From: Flavobacterium kingsejongi
Lineage (GTDB): Bacteria; Bacteroidota; Bacteroidia; Flavobacteriales; Flavobacteriaceae
Direction: 5' to 3'
Assembly (NCBI RefSeq): GCF_003076475.1
Contig: NZ_CP020919.1
Location: forward strand, 1,178,001 to 1,242,000
Length of the DNA: 64,000 bases
Position 1 is the stretch's first letter. Each line of letters opens with the position of its first letter. Positions 35,544 to 42,614 of the stretch are shown one piece after another. A program made the translations under genes and the position numbers. Under the pieces are notes generated by a model. The model did no database searches. It saw nothing but the letters and a program-made list of their open reading frames with translations, and was not told the DNA's origin.

Positions 35544-35641
35544 AAAGGGAATAGAATTGGTTAATAGCGAATAATACTGCAATGTATAAAATTAACGGTT
35601 TATCGGTTATTACAAAATTTAAAAAAGTTGCAATACAATCT

Positions 35642-37525
35642 TTATTCTTCTTTTACGATCAGCAGAGGTATGGATACGCGGTGGCGCACACCATCCACTG
35701 TAGTTCCTAAAATAAGATCTTTGAACCAGTTATGGCCATGTGCTCCCATGATTAAGATATCAAAATTACCATTATTTACAATTTTTGAGATCCCATCTTT
35801 TGGATTTCCAAATTCCAGTTTTACCGTAACATCATACCCGATGCTTTCCAGTTTGTGTTTGTAGCGTTGCAGGTACTCACTATCGCTGGACGTCTCATAA
35901 TCCTCAATCTGATTCCCATAAACCATAGCGCCTACTGTTTCAACGATATGAATGATCGTGTAATGCGCATTTTTACCACCCAATTGCAAAGCACTACTGA
36001 TGCTCTTGCTATCGGTTTTGGAAAAATCAAGCGATATGGCAATATTGGAGTAAACCACGGGGGCATTCATATCAGAGACTGTGATCTCATCAATATGGGG
36101 AACGTGCTTGGTCACTCTTTTGTTCTTATCGATTAGGGGTTTAAAAGTGATGTATAGCAGTAATAGTACGGCAGCAAAAGCCAGCGGAACAACAAATATC
36201 CAGATCCATACGGCATCTTCAGAAGTGGTTACCCAGGAGTGGATTTCGTCATAGACCAGTTTCGCATTTAGGGCAACAATAATAAGTGTGATGATCCAGG
36301 AAGCGATTCTCATGATCCGCCCAATTTCGAATCCGTCCATTTTTGATTTATCACTGACAAAATGGATCAAAGGAATAATAGCAAATCCCAATTGGAGGCT
36401 CAGGATAACCTGGCTTAAGATCAGTAATTTTCCGGTTCCTTCTTCACCATAGTAAAGAATGGCCAAAAACGCTGGGACAATTGCGATCAGTCTTGTAACC
36501 ACACGACGCACCCAGGGTTGAATCCTCAGGTTCAGGTAGCCTTCCATTACGATTTGGCCGGCTAATGTTCCGGTGATGGTGGAACTTTGTCCCGCGGCGA
36601 TCAGGGCCAGGGCAAAGAGTGCCGGAGCCCATTTTGAGCCTAATAACGGTTCCAGCATTTTATGGGCATCCTGTATTTCGGCGATTTCAAACATACCATT
36701 TTTGTAGAAAGTTGCAGCGGCTAAAATCAGTATGGCAGCATTGACAAAAAAGGCGAGGTTAAGAGCTATAAAGGAATCGAGGAAATTATACTTCAGGGCC
36801 TGTTTTATTCCCTTAGGTGATCGGTCATATTTCCGGGTTTGTACCAATGAGGAATGCAGGTAGAGGTTGTGGGGCATAACGGTAGCACCGATAATTCCTA
36901 TTGCGATATAAAGAGCAGTACTGTTTGGAATCGTAGGGATAAATCCTTTTACCACTTCTGAAACATCCGGTTTGGCGAGGAACATTTCAGTAAGAAAAGA
37001 AAGGCCAATAATTGCGATCAAAGCAATGATAAAAGCTTCCATTTTTTTAATCCCTTTGTTCATCAGGAAGAGCAACAGGAAAGTGTCCAGCATAGTAATG
37101 CTCACTCCCCATAATAAAGGAAGGTCAAATAAAAGCTGTAGCCCGATGGCCATACCGAGTACTTCAGCCAGGTCACAGGCTGCAATAGCGATTTCGGCAA
37201 GCCCGTACAAGACATAATTAATTCCTTTAGAATAGGTTTCCCGGGAGGCTTGTGCCAAATCCCTGCGACGGACGATCCCGAGACGCGCACTAAGGCTCTG
37301 CAGTAAAAGAGCCATAATGTTAGACATGAGCAATACCCATATCAGCTGATAGCCAAACTGGCTTCCGCCGGCAATATCGGTAGCCCAGTTCCCCGGATCC
37401 ATATAGCCCACGCTGACCATGTAGGCAGGGCCAAAAAAGGCCAGGATCTTTTTCCATGTAGACGTATTCTGAATAACTGAAACCGATTCATGGACTTCAT
37501 CAAGCGAGTTAGTGCTGTGCTTCAT
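35642..37525 (-). CDS. mntH: NRAMP Mn2+/Fe2+ transporter fused to a UspA domain
   Basis: A 627-residue H+-coupled divalent metal importer. The NRAMP part (about 25-470) has the metal-binding helix-1 motif DPGN (43-46) and helix-6 MPHN (217-220). The C-terminal 140 residues (from about 485) are a universal-stress-protein domain. It begins NIAISLDFSKTDS and ends with the nucleotide-binding pattern GAHGHNWFKDLILGTTVDGVRHRVSIP cut to GAHGHNWFKDL and VRHRVSIP. It lies 3 nt downstream of the MntR-like regulator. The fusion may gate uptake with ATP or stress signals. Confidence 0.95.
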   Translation of the reverse strand: MKHSTNSLDEVHESVSVIQNTSTWKKILAFFGPAYMVSVGYMDPGNWATDIAGGSQFGYQLIWVLLMSNIMALLLQSLSARLGIVRRRDLAQASRETYSKGINYVLYGLAEIAIAACDLAEVLGMAIGLQLLFDLPLLWGVSITMLDTFLLLFLMNKGIKKMEAFIIALIAIIGLSFLTEMFLAKPDVSEVVKGFIPTIPNSTALYIAIGIIGATVMPHNLYLHSSLVQTRKYDRSPKGIKQALKYNFLDSFIALNLAFFVNAAILILAAATFYKNGMFEIAEIQDAHKMLEPLLGSKWAPALFALALIAAGQSSTITGTLAGQIVMEGYLNLRIQPWVRRVVTRLIAIVPAFLAILYYGEEGTGKLLILSQVILSLQLGFAIIPLIHFVSDKSKMDGFEIGRIMRIASWIITLIIVALNAKLVYDEIHSWVTTSEDAVWIWIFVVPLAFAAVLLLLYITFKPLIDKNKRVTKHVPHIDEITVSDMNAPVVYSNIAISLDFSKTDSKSISSALQLGGKNAHYTIIHIVETVGAMVYGNQIEDYETSSDSEYLQRYKHKLESIGYDVTVKLEFGNPKDGISKIVNNGNFDILIMGAHGHNWFKDLILGTTVDGVRHRVSIPLLIVKEE

Positions 37526-37528
37526 AAA

Positions 37529-38182
37529 TTAGACTTTTTTGACATACAGATTGGAAGTGATCTTATCGGATAATACCTTTTCTCCAAATTCGGTGTGAAT
37601 CACTACCGAATTATCAAATTTCTCTTTCTGCACCATAGTAATGGATGTTCCCAGTGCTAAAGCCATTTTATCAAGATACTGCAGGAATTCTTTGGACGAA
37701 TCCTTAACACCGACTAGTATTACTTTTTCATTCAGGTGTACTTTGGACAACAGGATTTTCTCCTGCACATAAAAGTTCCCTTCTTTGTCCGGAATGGGAT
37801 CACCATGTGGGTCTTCTTTCGGATATTCCAGGAATTCATCCAGTTTATCAATGAGTTTGGTAGATTTGATATGCTCTAATTGTTCTGCGACATCGTGTAC
37901 CTCATCCCAGCTAAAACCCAGTTTTTCCAGCAGGAATACTTCCCATAAACGGTGTTTACGGATGATCATCAGCGCAGAAGCACGCCCTTTATCGGTTAGT
38001 GTAACGCCCTGGTATTTTTTATAGGCTACAAGCTCCTTTTCTGCCAGTTTCTGAACCATATCAGTTACTGATGACGGTTTGCTTTCCATGACATTTGCGA
38101 TGGAGTTGGTGTTTACATTTTTGGTGGCATTTACCGAAAGATGGTAAATTTCTTTAAGATAATTTTCTTCAGAATGAGTCAT
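37529..38182 (-). CDS. mntR: DtxR/MntR-family metal-dependent repressor
   Basis: 217 residues from ATG 38182 (MTHSEENYLKEIYHL). An upstream TTG at 38203 is in frame but lies within the -7 box at 38201-38208, so ATG is chosen. The winged helix (about 8-65) has SIANVMESKPSSVTDMVQKLAEK. The dimerisation and metal domain (66-140) has the RKHRLWEVFLLEKLGFSW block. The C-terminus has a FeoA-like SH3 domain. It should repress mntH, and probably the receptor at 40955, when Mn2+ or Fe2+ is plentiful. Confidence 0.93.
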   Translation of the reverse strand: MTHSEENYLKEIYHLSVNATKNVNTNSIANVMESKPSSVTDMVQKLAEKELVAYKKYQGVTLTDKGRASALMIIRKHRLWEVFLLEKLGFSWDEVHDVAEQLEHIKSTKLIDKLDEFLEYPKEDPHGDPIPDKEGNFYVQEKILLSKVHLNEKVILVGVKDSSKEFLQYLDKMALALGTSITMVQKEKFDNSVVIHTEFGEKVLSDKITSNLYVKKV

Positions 38183-38200
38183 AACCAGGGGTTTGTCTAA

Positions 38201-38208
38201 CAAAAATA
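38201..38208 (-). promoter_or_regulatory. -7 box of the mntR-mntH operon
   Basis: Minus-strand TATTTTTG, an exact TAnnTTTG, sits 18 nt before the ATG at 38182. Confidence 0.5.
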
Positions 38209-38237
38209 AACTTTTAATTGGTTTTTAGATTATTTTT

Positions 38238-38251
38238 TTAGCTTAGACTAA
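38238..38251. promoter_or_regulatory. Candidate MntR operator upstream of mntR
   Basis: TTAGCTTAGACTAA contains the short inverted repeat TTAG-A-CTAA (38243-38251). It lies about 35 bp upstream of the mntR -7 box. DtxR/IdeR-type sites have the same TTAG...CTAA half sites. Confidence 0.45.
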
Positions 38252-38259
38252 TTATAAGT

Positions 38260-38703
38260 TTAGTTGTTTAGTAATTTATACAGGGTTTTGGCTTTTACAA
38301 GACCATTAAAACGGGCCTGCACCTGAAACTGTGAATCAAGGATTACAAGGGTAGGATAGGACAACTGCCCTTTATTATTTCCCAACAGATAGGCCAGTTC
38401 GTGTAAGGAAGTATTGCCATTGGTAATAGAGTTGTATTTTTTACCATTGAAAATAATTGCTTCTTTCGTTTCTGCATTGAGTTCGAGATAATAATACTGA
38501 TTTGCCAAAAGATGCTGCAAAGGCTTATGGGAATCGAATTGTTTCGATTGCATTTTACAGATGTTACACCAATCCGTGCGTAGGGCAATAACAACAGGCC
38601 TTGGGTCTGTTTTCATATTTTGTTCCAGCGACTCAAATGAAATTGCCTGAGCCAGGAGCATACAGGGTAGCAATAGCAGTAAGCCGAGGATTGATTTTTT
38701 CAT
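38260..38703 (-). CDS. Secreted thioredoxin-like protein paired with a TonB receptor
   Basis: A 147-residue protein with a signal peptide ending at LLAQA (about 20). The thioredoxin-like domain has TDWCNICKMQSKQF with C46 and C49, and LSYPTLVILD with the cis-Pro. Its ATG shares a base with the stop of the TonB receptor gene upstream (TAATG), so the two are made together. The receptor plug carries its own C-x2-C, a possible substrate. Confidence 0.88.
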   Translation of the reverse strand: MKKSILGLLLLLPCMLLAQAISFESLEQNMKTDPRPVVIALRTDWCNICKMQSKQFDSHKPLQHLLANQYYYLELNAETKEAIIFNGKKYNSITNGNTSLHELAYLLGNNKGQLSYPTLVILDSQFQVQARFNGLVKAKTLYKLLNN

Positions 38704-40955
38704 TAGTATAAAGTATAACGAACACCAAGGAACATCCGGGCACCCTGAAGCTGTGCATAGTTGTAAGCAGTATCGAAAGTATAGTGGTTGGGATTTCCTA
38801 TTGGGTCATTCACATGGTTGTTAAACGGGTCAAAAGCTCTGATGAGGGCATATTTTGGAACAAAATCCAGTATGTTTTTTACCCCGCCATAGACTTCAAA
38901 TCCACGATCAAATTTCTTGGTCACCTGTATGTTTGCAATAGTAAACCAGGGAGAATATTCCGGGCGGTAATCGTTGGCCAAAATCGGTAATCGCATGGGG
39001 CCGCTCCAGGTTCCGGTGAAGTCTACGCTGAAATCTTTCGGAAGGCTGTAGCTGATGAGGTAATTACCCGACCATTTTGGTGCATGCAGCTGTTGGGTTC
39101 TGCCTACTGTTCCCAGATCATCTTTTTCTTCCGTATACACATCCATGTATGTTCCGCCCAACATGATTTTTAATGGGAAGTCAAAGGTGATCTCCGTATT
39201 TAGTGATATCCCACTGGAAATTGCGTGTCCATCGAGGTTGTCATAAATGATTTTAGACGGATCGGTATCAAAGTCACCAACGATTTTATTGGTGAAATAA
39301 GAATAGAATCCGGTGGCATCCACTTGGAGCACAAACGATGATGTTGGGATTTTTAAGTTATAATTCAGGTTGCTGTTGTAGGATCTTTCGGGATTCAGGG
39401 CATTGGCGATGATCACTTCCCTCGCGCCTGTTAAAGCAGAGTGGTCTTCTGTAAATAAATTAACAACACGGAAACCGGTACCGAAACTGGCACGGATAGC
39501 GTTATTGGCATTGGGGGATAATTTATAGGCAATACGCGGCGAATGAATCCCGCCATGATGTTTATCATAGTCAAAACGATAGCCTGCCAATAAAGTGTTT
39601 TTAGGATTAATAGCCCATTCATCCTGAATAAATATACCCGGAAGTGGGGTATCCATCGGTTGGTTGGTCAGGCCATCGGCAGAAAGGGTACCGGGAGTAT
39701 TGTCATCATATTGAGTAAAGCGGAATGTGGCTCCCAACAACAGATTGTGTGAAGGAGTGAGCTGCTTGTCCCAATATCCTTGTACAAATGCTACTTGCTG
39801 TCTGGCTTTGAAAGGCGTAGCGCCATACCACGAATTCTGATCGTGCCAGTTGTATGAAAATTGGGTAAATATTTTTTCAGCGATCGGAAGCTGGTACATG
39901 CCAATCACTTCGGTACGCATGGTGTAAATACTTTCGCCATATACCTGGTCACTTCCCCTCATGTTGGGCCTAAAGTTCATCTCTCCGCCCCAACGGTCTT
40001 CATAAACATAACGGGTAGCCAGGCTGGCCACACGGTTTTCTTTTCTTTCGAAGCTCCATTTATTAAATACCGAAATACGATTTTGTAGGGTGACATCCGT
40101 AAAATTATCATTGTTTTTATCCAGAGGATTCTGATAATTAAAGTAATTCATACCCAGAATTCCTGTTGTTGTTCCGGTTTTAAACTTTACCGAAGCATCC
40201 ACATTGTATTCTTCCCAGCTGGTGCAAAAAACATCCAGACTCACCAAAGGAGCATTCTTCGGGTTTTTAGTAATTACATTAATGATCCCGCCCATCGATT
40301 CGGAACCATAAAGAGACGATGCGGGACCTTTAACGACTTCTACCCGTTCGATCAGGCTGTTGGGAATCCCGCTCAGACCATATACCGTGGAAAGAGAGCT
40401 TACGATGGGCATTCCGTCAATGAGGATCATGGTATAGGGGCCTTCCATTCCGTTGATATGGATGTCTCCCGTATTGCAAACGTTACAATTGAGCTGCGGT
40501 TTTACACCGTTAATCATTCCAACTGCTTCAAAAAGATTAGGTGTTGGGTTTTTCTTGAAAAATTTAGGGGTAAAGACTTCTACCGGAACCGGACTCGTAC
40601 TTCGGCTGACTTCCCGCATGGTTCCGGTAACGACAACTTCCTCCAAAGCCGATTCATCCTGTAGCAGTTGGATATCGAATGCTTTTACAGCAATAGTATC
40701 TATGACGATTTTGCTATTGTGGTTTTTAAAACCAATGGCACTTACCTGGATTTGATAGCTTCCCATAGGAATATCGGTAAGGTTATAATAGCCTTCGGTA
40801 TCGGATTGTGTAGACATTCCCATCTTTATAAGGGTAATGTTAGCAAAGGAAACGGGCTGGTTTTTATAGCGTATGTGCCCGGAAATACTGCCATTCTGGG
40901 CCATTATTATTTGCGATAGCAACAGGAAAATAAAGAGTAGAGTTCTGTGAATCAT
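38703..40955 (-). CDS. TonB-dependent receptor, probably for a metal
   Basis: A 750-residue outer-membrane protein. The signal peptide ends at IIMAQ (20). A carboxypeptidase-regulatory-like domain (about 21-95) comes next. A TonB-box-like EEVVVTGT (about 105-112) leads to the plug (120-240) with LLDG-type MILIDGMPIV and VEVVKGPASSLYGSESMGGIINVITK cut to VVKGPASSLYGSESMGG. The 22-strand barrel ends in VRYTLY. The plug has C157-x2-C160 (CNVC). The promoter carries a TTTAG...CTAAA operator like the one at mntR, so manganese or iron uptake is likely. Confidence 0.93.
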   Translation of the reverse strand: MIHRTLLFIFLLLSQIIMAQNGSISGHIRYKNQPVSFANITLIKMGMSTQSDTEGYYNLTDIPMGSYQIQVSAIGFKNHNSKIVIDTIAVKAFDIQLLQDESALEEVVVTGTMREVSRSTSPVPVEVFTPKFFKKNPTPNLFEAVGMINGVKPQLNCNVCNTGDIHINGMEGPYTMILIDGMPIVSSLSTVYGLSGIPNSLIERVEVVKGPASSLYGSESMGGIINVITKNPKNAPLVSLDVFCTSWEEYNVDASVKFKTGTTTGILGMNYFNYQNPLDKNNDNFTDVTLQNRISVFNKWSFERKENRVASLATRYVYEDRWGGEMNFRPNMRGSDQVYGESIYTMRTEVIGMYQLPIAEKIFTQFSYNWHDQNSWYGATPFKARQQVAFVQGYWDKQLTPSHNLLLGATFRFTQYDDNTPGTLSADGLTNQPMDTPLPGIFIQDEWAINPKNTLLAGYRFDYDKHHGGIHSPRIAYKLSPNANNAIRASFGTGFRVVNLFTEDHSALTGAREVIIANALNPERSYNSNLNYNLKIPTSSFVLQVDATGFYSYFTNKIVGDFDTDPSKIIYDNLDGHAISSGISLNTEITFDFPLKIMLGGTYMDVYTEEKDDLGTVGRTQQLHAPKWSGNYLISYSLPKDFSVDFTGTWSGPMRLPILANDYRPEYSPWFTIANIQVTKKFDRGFEVYGGVKNILDFVPKYALIRAFDPFNNHVNDPIGNPNHYTFDTAYNYAQLQGARMFLGVRYTLY

Positions 40956-40980
40956 AGTTTTTCAGGTATAATTAGCCTAA

Positions 40981-41008
40981 CAAAAGTATAAATTTAGACA
41001 AGACTAAA
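40981..41008 (-). promoter_or_regulatory. Receptor promoter with embedded TTTAG/CTAAA operator
   Basis: The -7 box TACTTTTG is on the minus strand at 40988-40981. Immediately upstream, TTTAG-ACAAGA-CTAAA (40993-41008) covers the promoter spacer, where a bound repressor would block RNA polymerase. A second CAAGACTAAA copy, inverted as TTTAGTCTTG, lies at 41038-41047, and TTAGCCTAA at 40972-40980 abuts the box. Confidence 0.5.
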
Positions 41009-41057
41009 AAATATTTTATAGCTTTTATTTTTTTTATTTTAGTCTTGTATGATTGTC

Positions 41058-41086
41058 TTGCTTTTAATTTATAATCCTTATTTTTG
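41058..41086 (+). promoter_or_regulatory. Lycopene cyclase promoter
   Basis: TTG at 41058-41060, an 18-bp spacer and TATTTTTG at 41079-41086 fit the consensus. The crtY ATG is 22 nt downstream. Confidence 0.6.
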
Positions 41087-41108
41087 AGGAAAATGTGCTG
41101 CGTAGGTA

Positions 41109-42260
41109 ATGAAACATTATGATTATATTTTTATTGGTTCAGGATTAGCTGCACTAATGACATTACACCAAATGGTGTTATCGGGTAAATTTACAGAGAA
41201 TAGTATTCTTGTAATTGACCCGGATACCAAACAACAAAATGACAGAACCTGGTGCTTTTGGGAAAAAGCCAACGGTGCTTGGGATTCCATCGTCTATCGA
41301 AAATGGGAACATGCGATTTTTGCCAGTCCAGATTACCGTCGTACGCTGGACTTTACGCCTTATGCCTATAAGATGGTACGCGGGTTGGATTTTTACACCT
41401 ATGTTTTGGAGATCCTTTCTAAAGTTCCTGGCATTACCTTTTTGAATGAAAGCGTAGAAGACTATAATGAATCGGATGACTGGGTGATTGTACAAACCAC
41501 AAACCAGGTCTACAGCTGCAGTAAAGCTTTTTGTAGTATTTACAAACCAGCGCCTGTCTTAGGTCAAAAAAAGTATCCTGTATTGCAACAACATTTTATG
41601 GGGTGGGTTATACAGTCAGATGTTGCTGTTTTTGATCCGGCAAAACCGGTATTCATGGATTTTTCCATTCCACAATCGGGGAATACCCGTTTTATGTATG
41701 TCTTACCTTTTTCCAAAACAGAAGCCCTCATAGAATATACACTCTTTTCGGAGAAATTACTGCCACATGAAAGTTATGAAGAAGCCCTTCGGGAGTATAT
41801 CGCCCAATTGGGAATCGAAGACTACCGTATTCTCGATAGAGAGCAGGCAAGTATCCCGATGACCAGTTATCCTTTTTGGAAAAGGAATACTAAGAACATT
41901 CTCCACATTGGTACAGCCGGAGGATGGACGAAAGCCAGTACAGGGTTTACTTTTAAAAATGCCGACAAGAAATCAAAGGCATTGGTAGCGTTTCTACAGA
42001 CAAATAATGATTTTAGGGAATTCTACAGAAGGGATAAGTTTTGGTTTTATGATCTTTTACTGTTGGATATTTTGGATCGTACCAATGAAAAAGGAGCCTT
42101 AATCTTTTCGACACTCTTTCAGAAAGGCAATCCTGCATTAATCCTAAAATTCCTCGATGAAGATACTTCACTATGGGAAGATCTACAGGTAACCTCAAAA
42201 TGCCCCAAATCACTTTTTTTAGCAGCCCTTTTCCGAAGATTATTTGGAAGGCGCGCATAA
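41109..42260 (+). CDS. crtY: Lycopene beta-cyclase (CrtY type)
   Basis: Cyclises the ends of lycopene to beta-carotene, the precursor of the zeaxanthin common in yellow flavobacteria. It has 383 residues. The FAD-binding N-terminus is YIFIGSGLAALMTLHQM, followed by DRTWCFWE, the MDF(S/R) motif as FMDFSIPQ, FMYVLPFS, EYTLFS and IPMTSYPFW, then HIGTAGGWTKASTGFTF. No other carotenoid gene is adjacent. It is divergent from the TonB receptor. Confidence 0.94.
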   Translation: MKHYDYIFIGSGLAALMTLHQMVLSGKFTENSILVIDPDTKQQNDRTWCFWEKANGAWDSIVYRKWEHAIFASPDYRRTLDFTPYAYKMVRGLDFYTYVLEILSKVPGITFLNESVEDYNESDDWVIVQTTNQVYSCSKAFCSIYKPAPVLGQKKYPVLQQHFMGWVIQSDVAVFDPAKPVFMDFSIPQSGNTRFMYVLPFSKTEALIEYTLFSEKLLPHESYEEALREYIAQLGIEDYRILDREQASIPMTSYPFWKRNTKNILHIGTAGGWTKASTGFTFKNADKKSKALVAFLQTNNDFREFYRRDKFWFYDLLLLDILDRTNEKGALIFSTLFQKGNPALILKFLDEDTSLWEDLQVTSKCPKSLFLAALFRRLFGRRA

Positions 42261-42571
42261 CAAGTCACGACGATTTTTATTAAAAAAGTAAGAATATACT
42301 TTCTTTATGTTTTTTTATTACGGCTATTTATGTGTTTTCCTGTCTTGATTTTTTTATCACTTTTATAAGGGAACCCTAAAGGATACCTACAGCGAGTTAA
42401 AGGATGTGTAATCAAAATGTTAATAAAAAATAGGACTCGTATTTTCTGACCTTTTTGTTATAAAAATAGCTTAACAGTGTTGTTGTTTTTGTAATTAACT
42501 GTTTTTCATTGCTTTAAAAATTACTTTTCACTTATTATTCGTAATCATTTTTAATATTTAGGCAGAGACAA

Positions 42572-42579
42572 TAAATTTG
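42572..42579 (+). promoter_or_regulatory. -7 box of the siderophore receptor gene
   Basis: TAAATTTG fits TAnnTTTG exactly. The transcript should start near 42586, which excludes the in-frame ATG-less extension upstream and favours ATG 42615. Confidence 0.5.
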
Positions 42580-42589
42580 TATTGTTTTT

Positions 42590-42604
42590 ATTCAGTCTAA
42601 ATAA
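42590..42604. promoter_or_regulatory. Candidate iron operator at the siderophore receptor
   Basis: ATTCAGTCTAAATAA starts 11 nt after the -7 box, with the same geometry as the near-identical box at feoA (32496-32510). Confidence 0.5.
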
Positions 42605-42614
42605 TATAAGAATT

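Larger units (their letters stand above)
42261..42614. other. Gene-free region before the siderophore receptor
   Basis: This 354-bp AT-rich stretch starts with a weak hairpin (AAAGTA...TACTTT, about 42290-42310) that may end crtY. It ends with the receptor promoter and iron-box candidate. The middle part shows nothing I can name. Confidence 0.5.
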
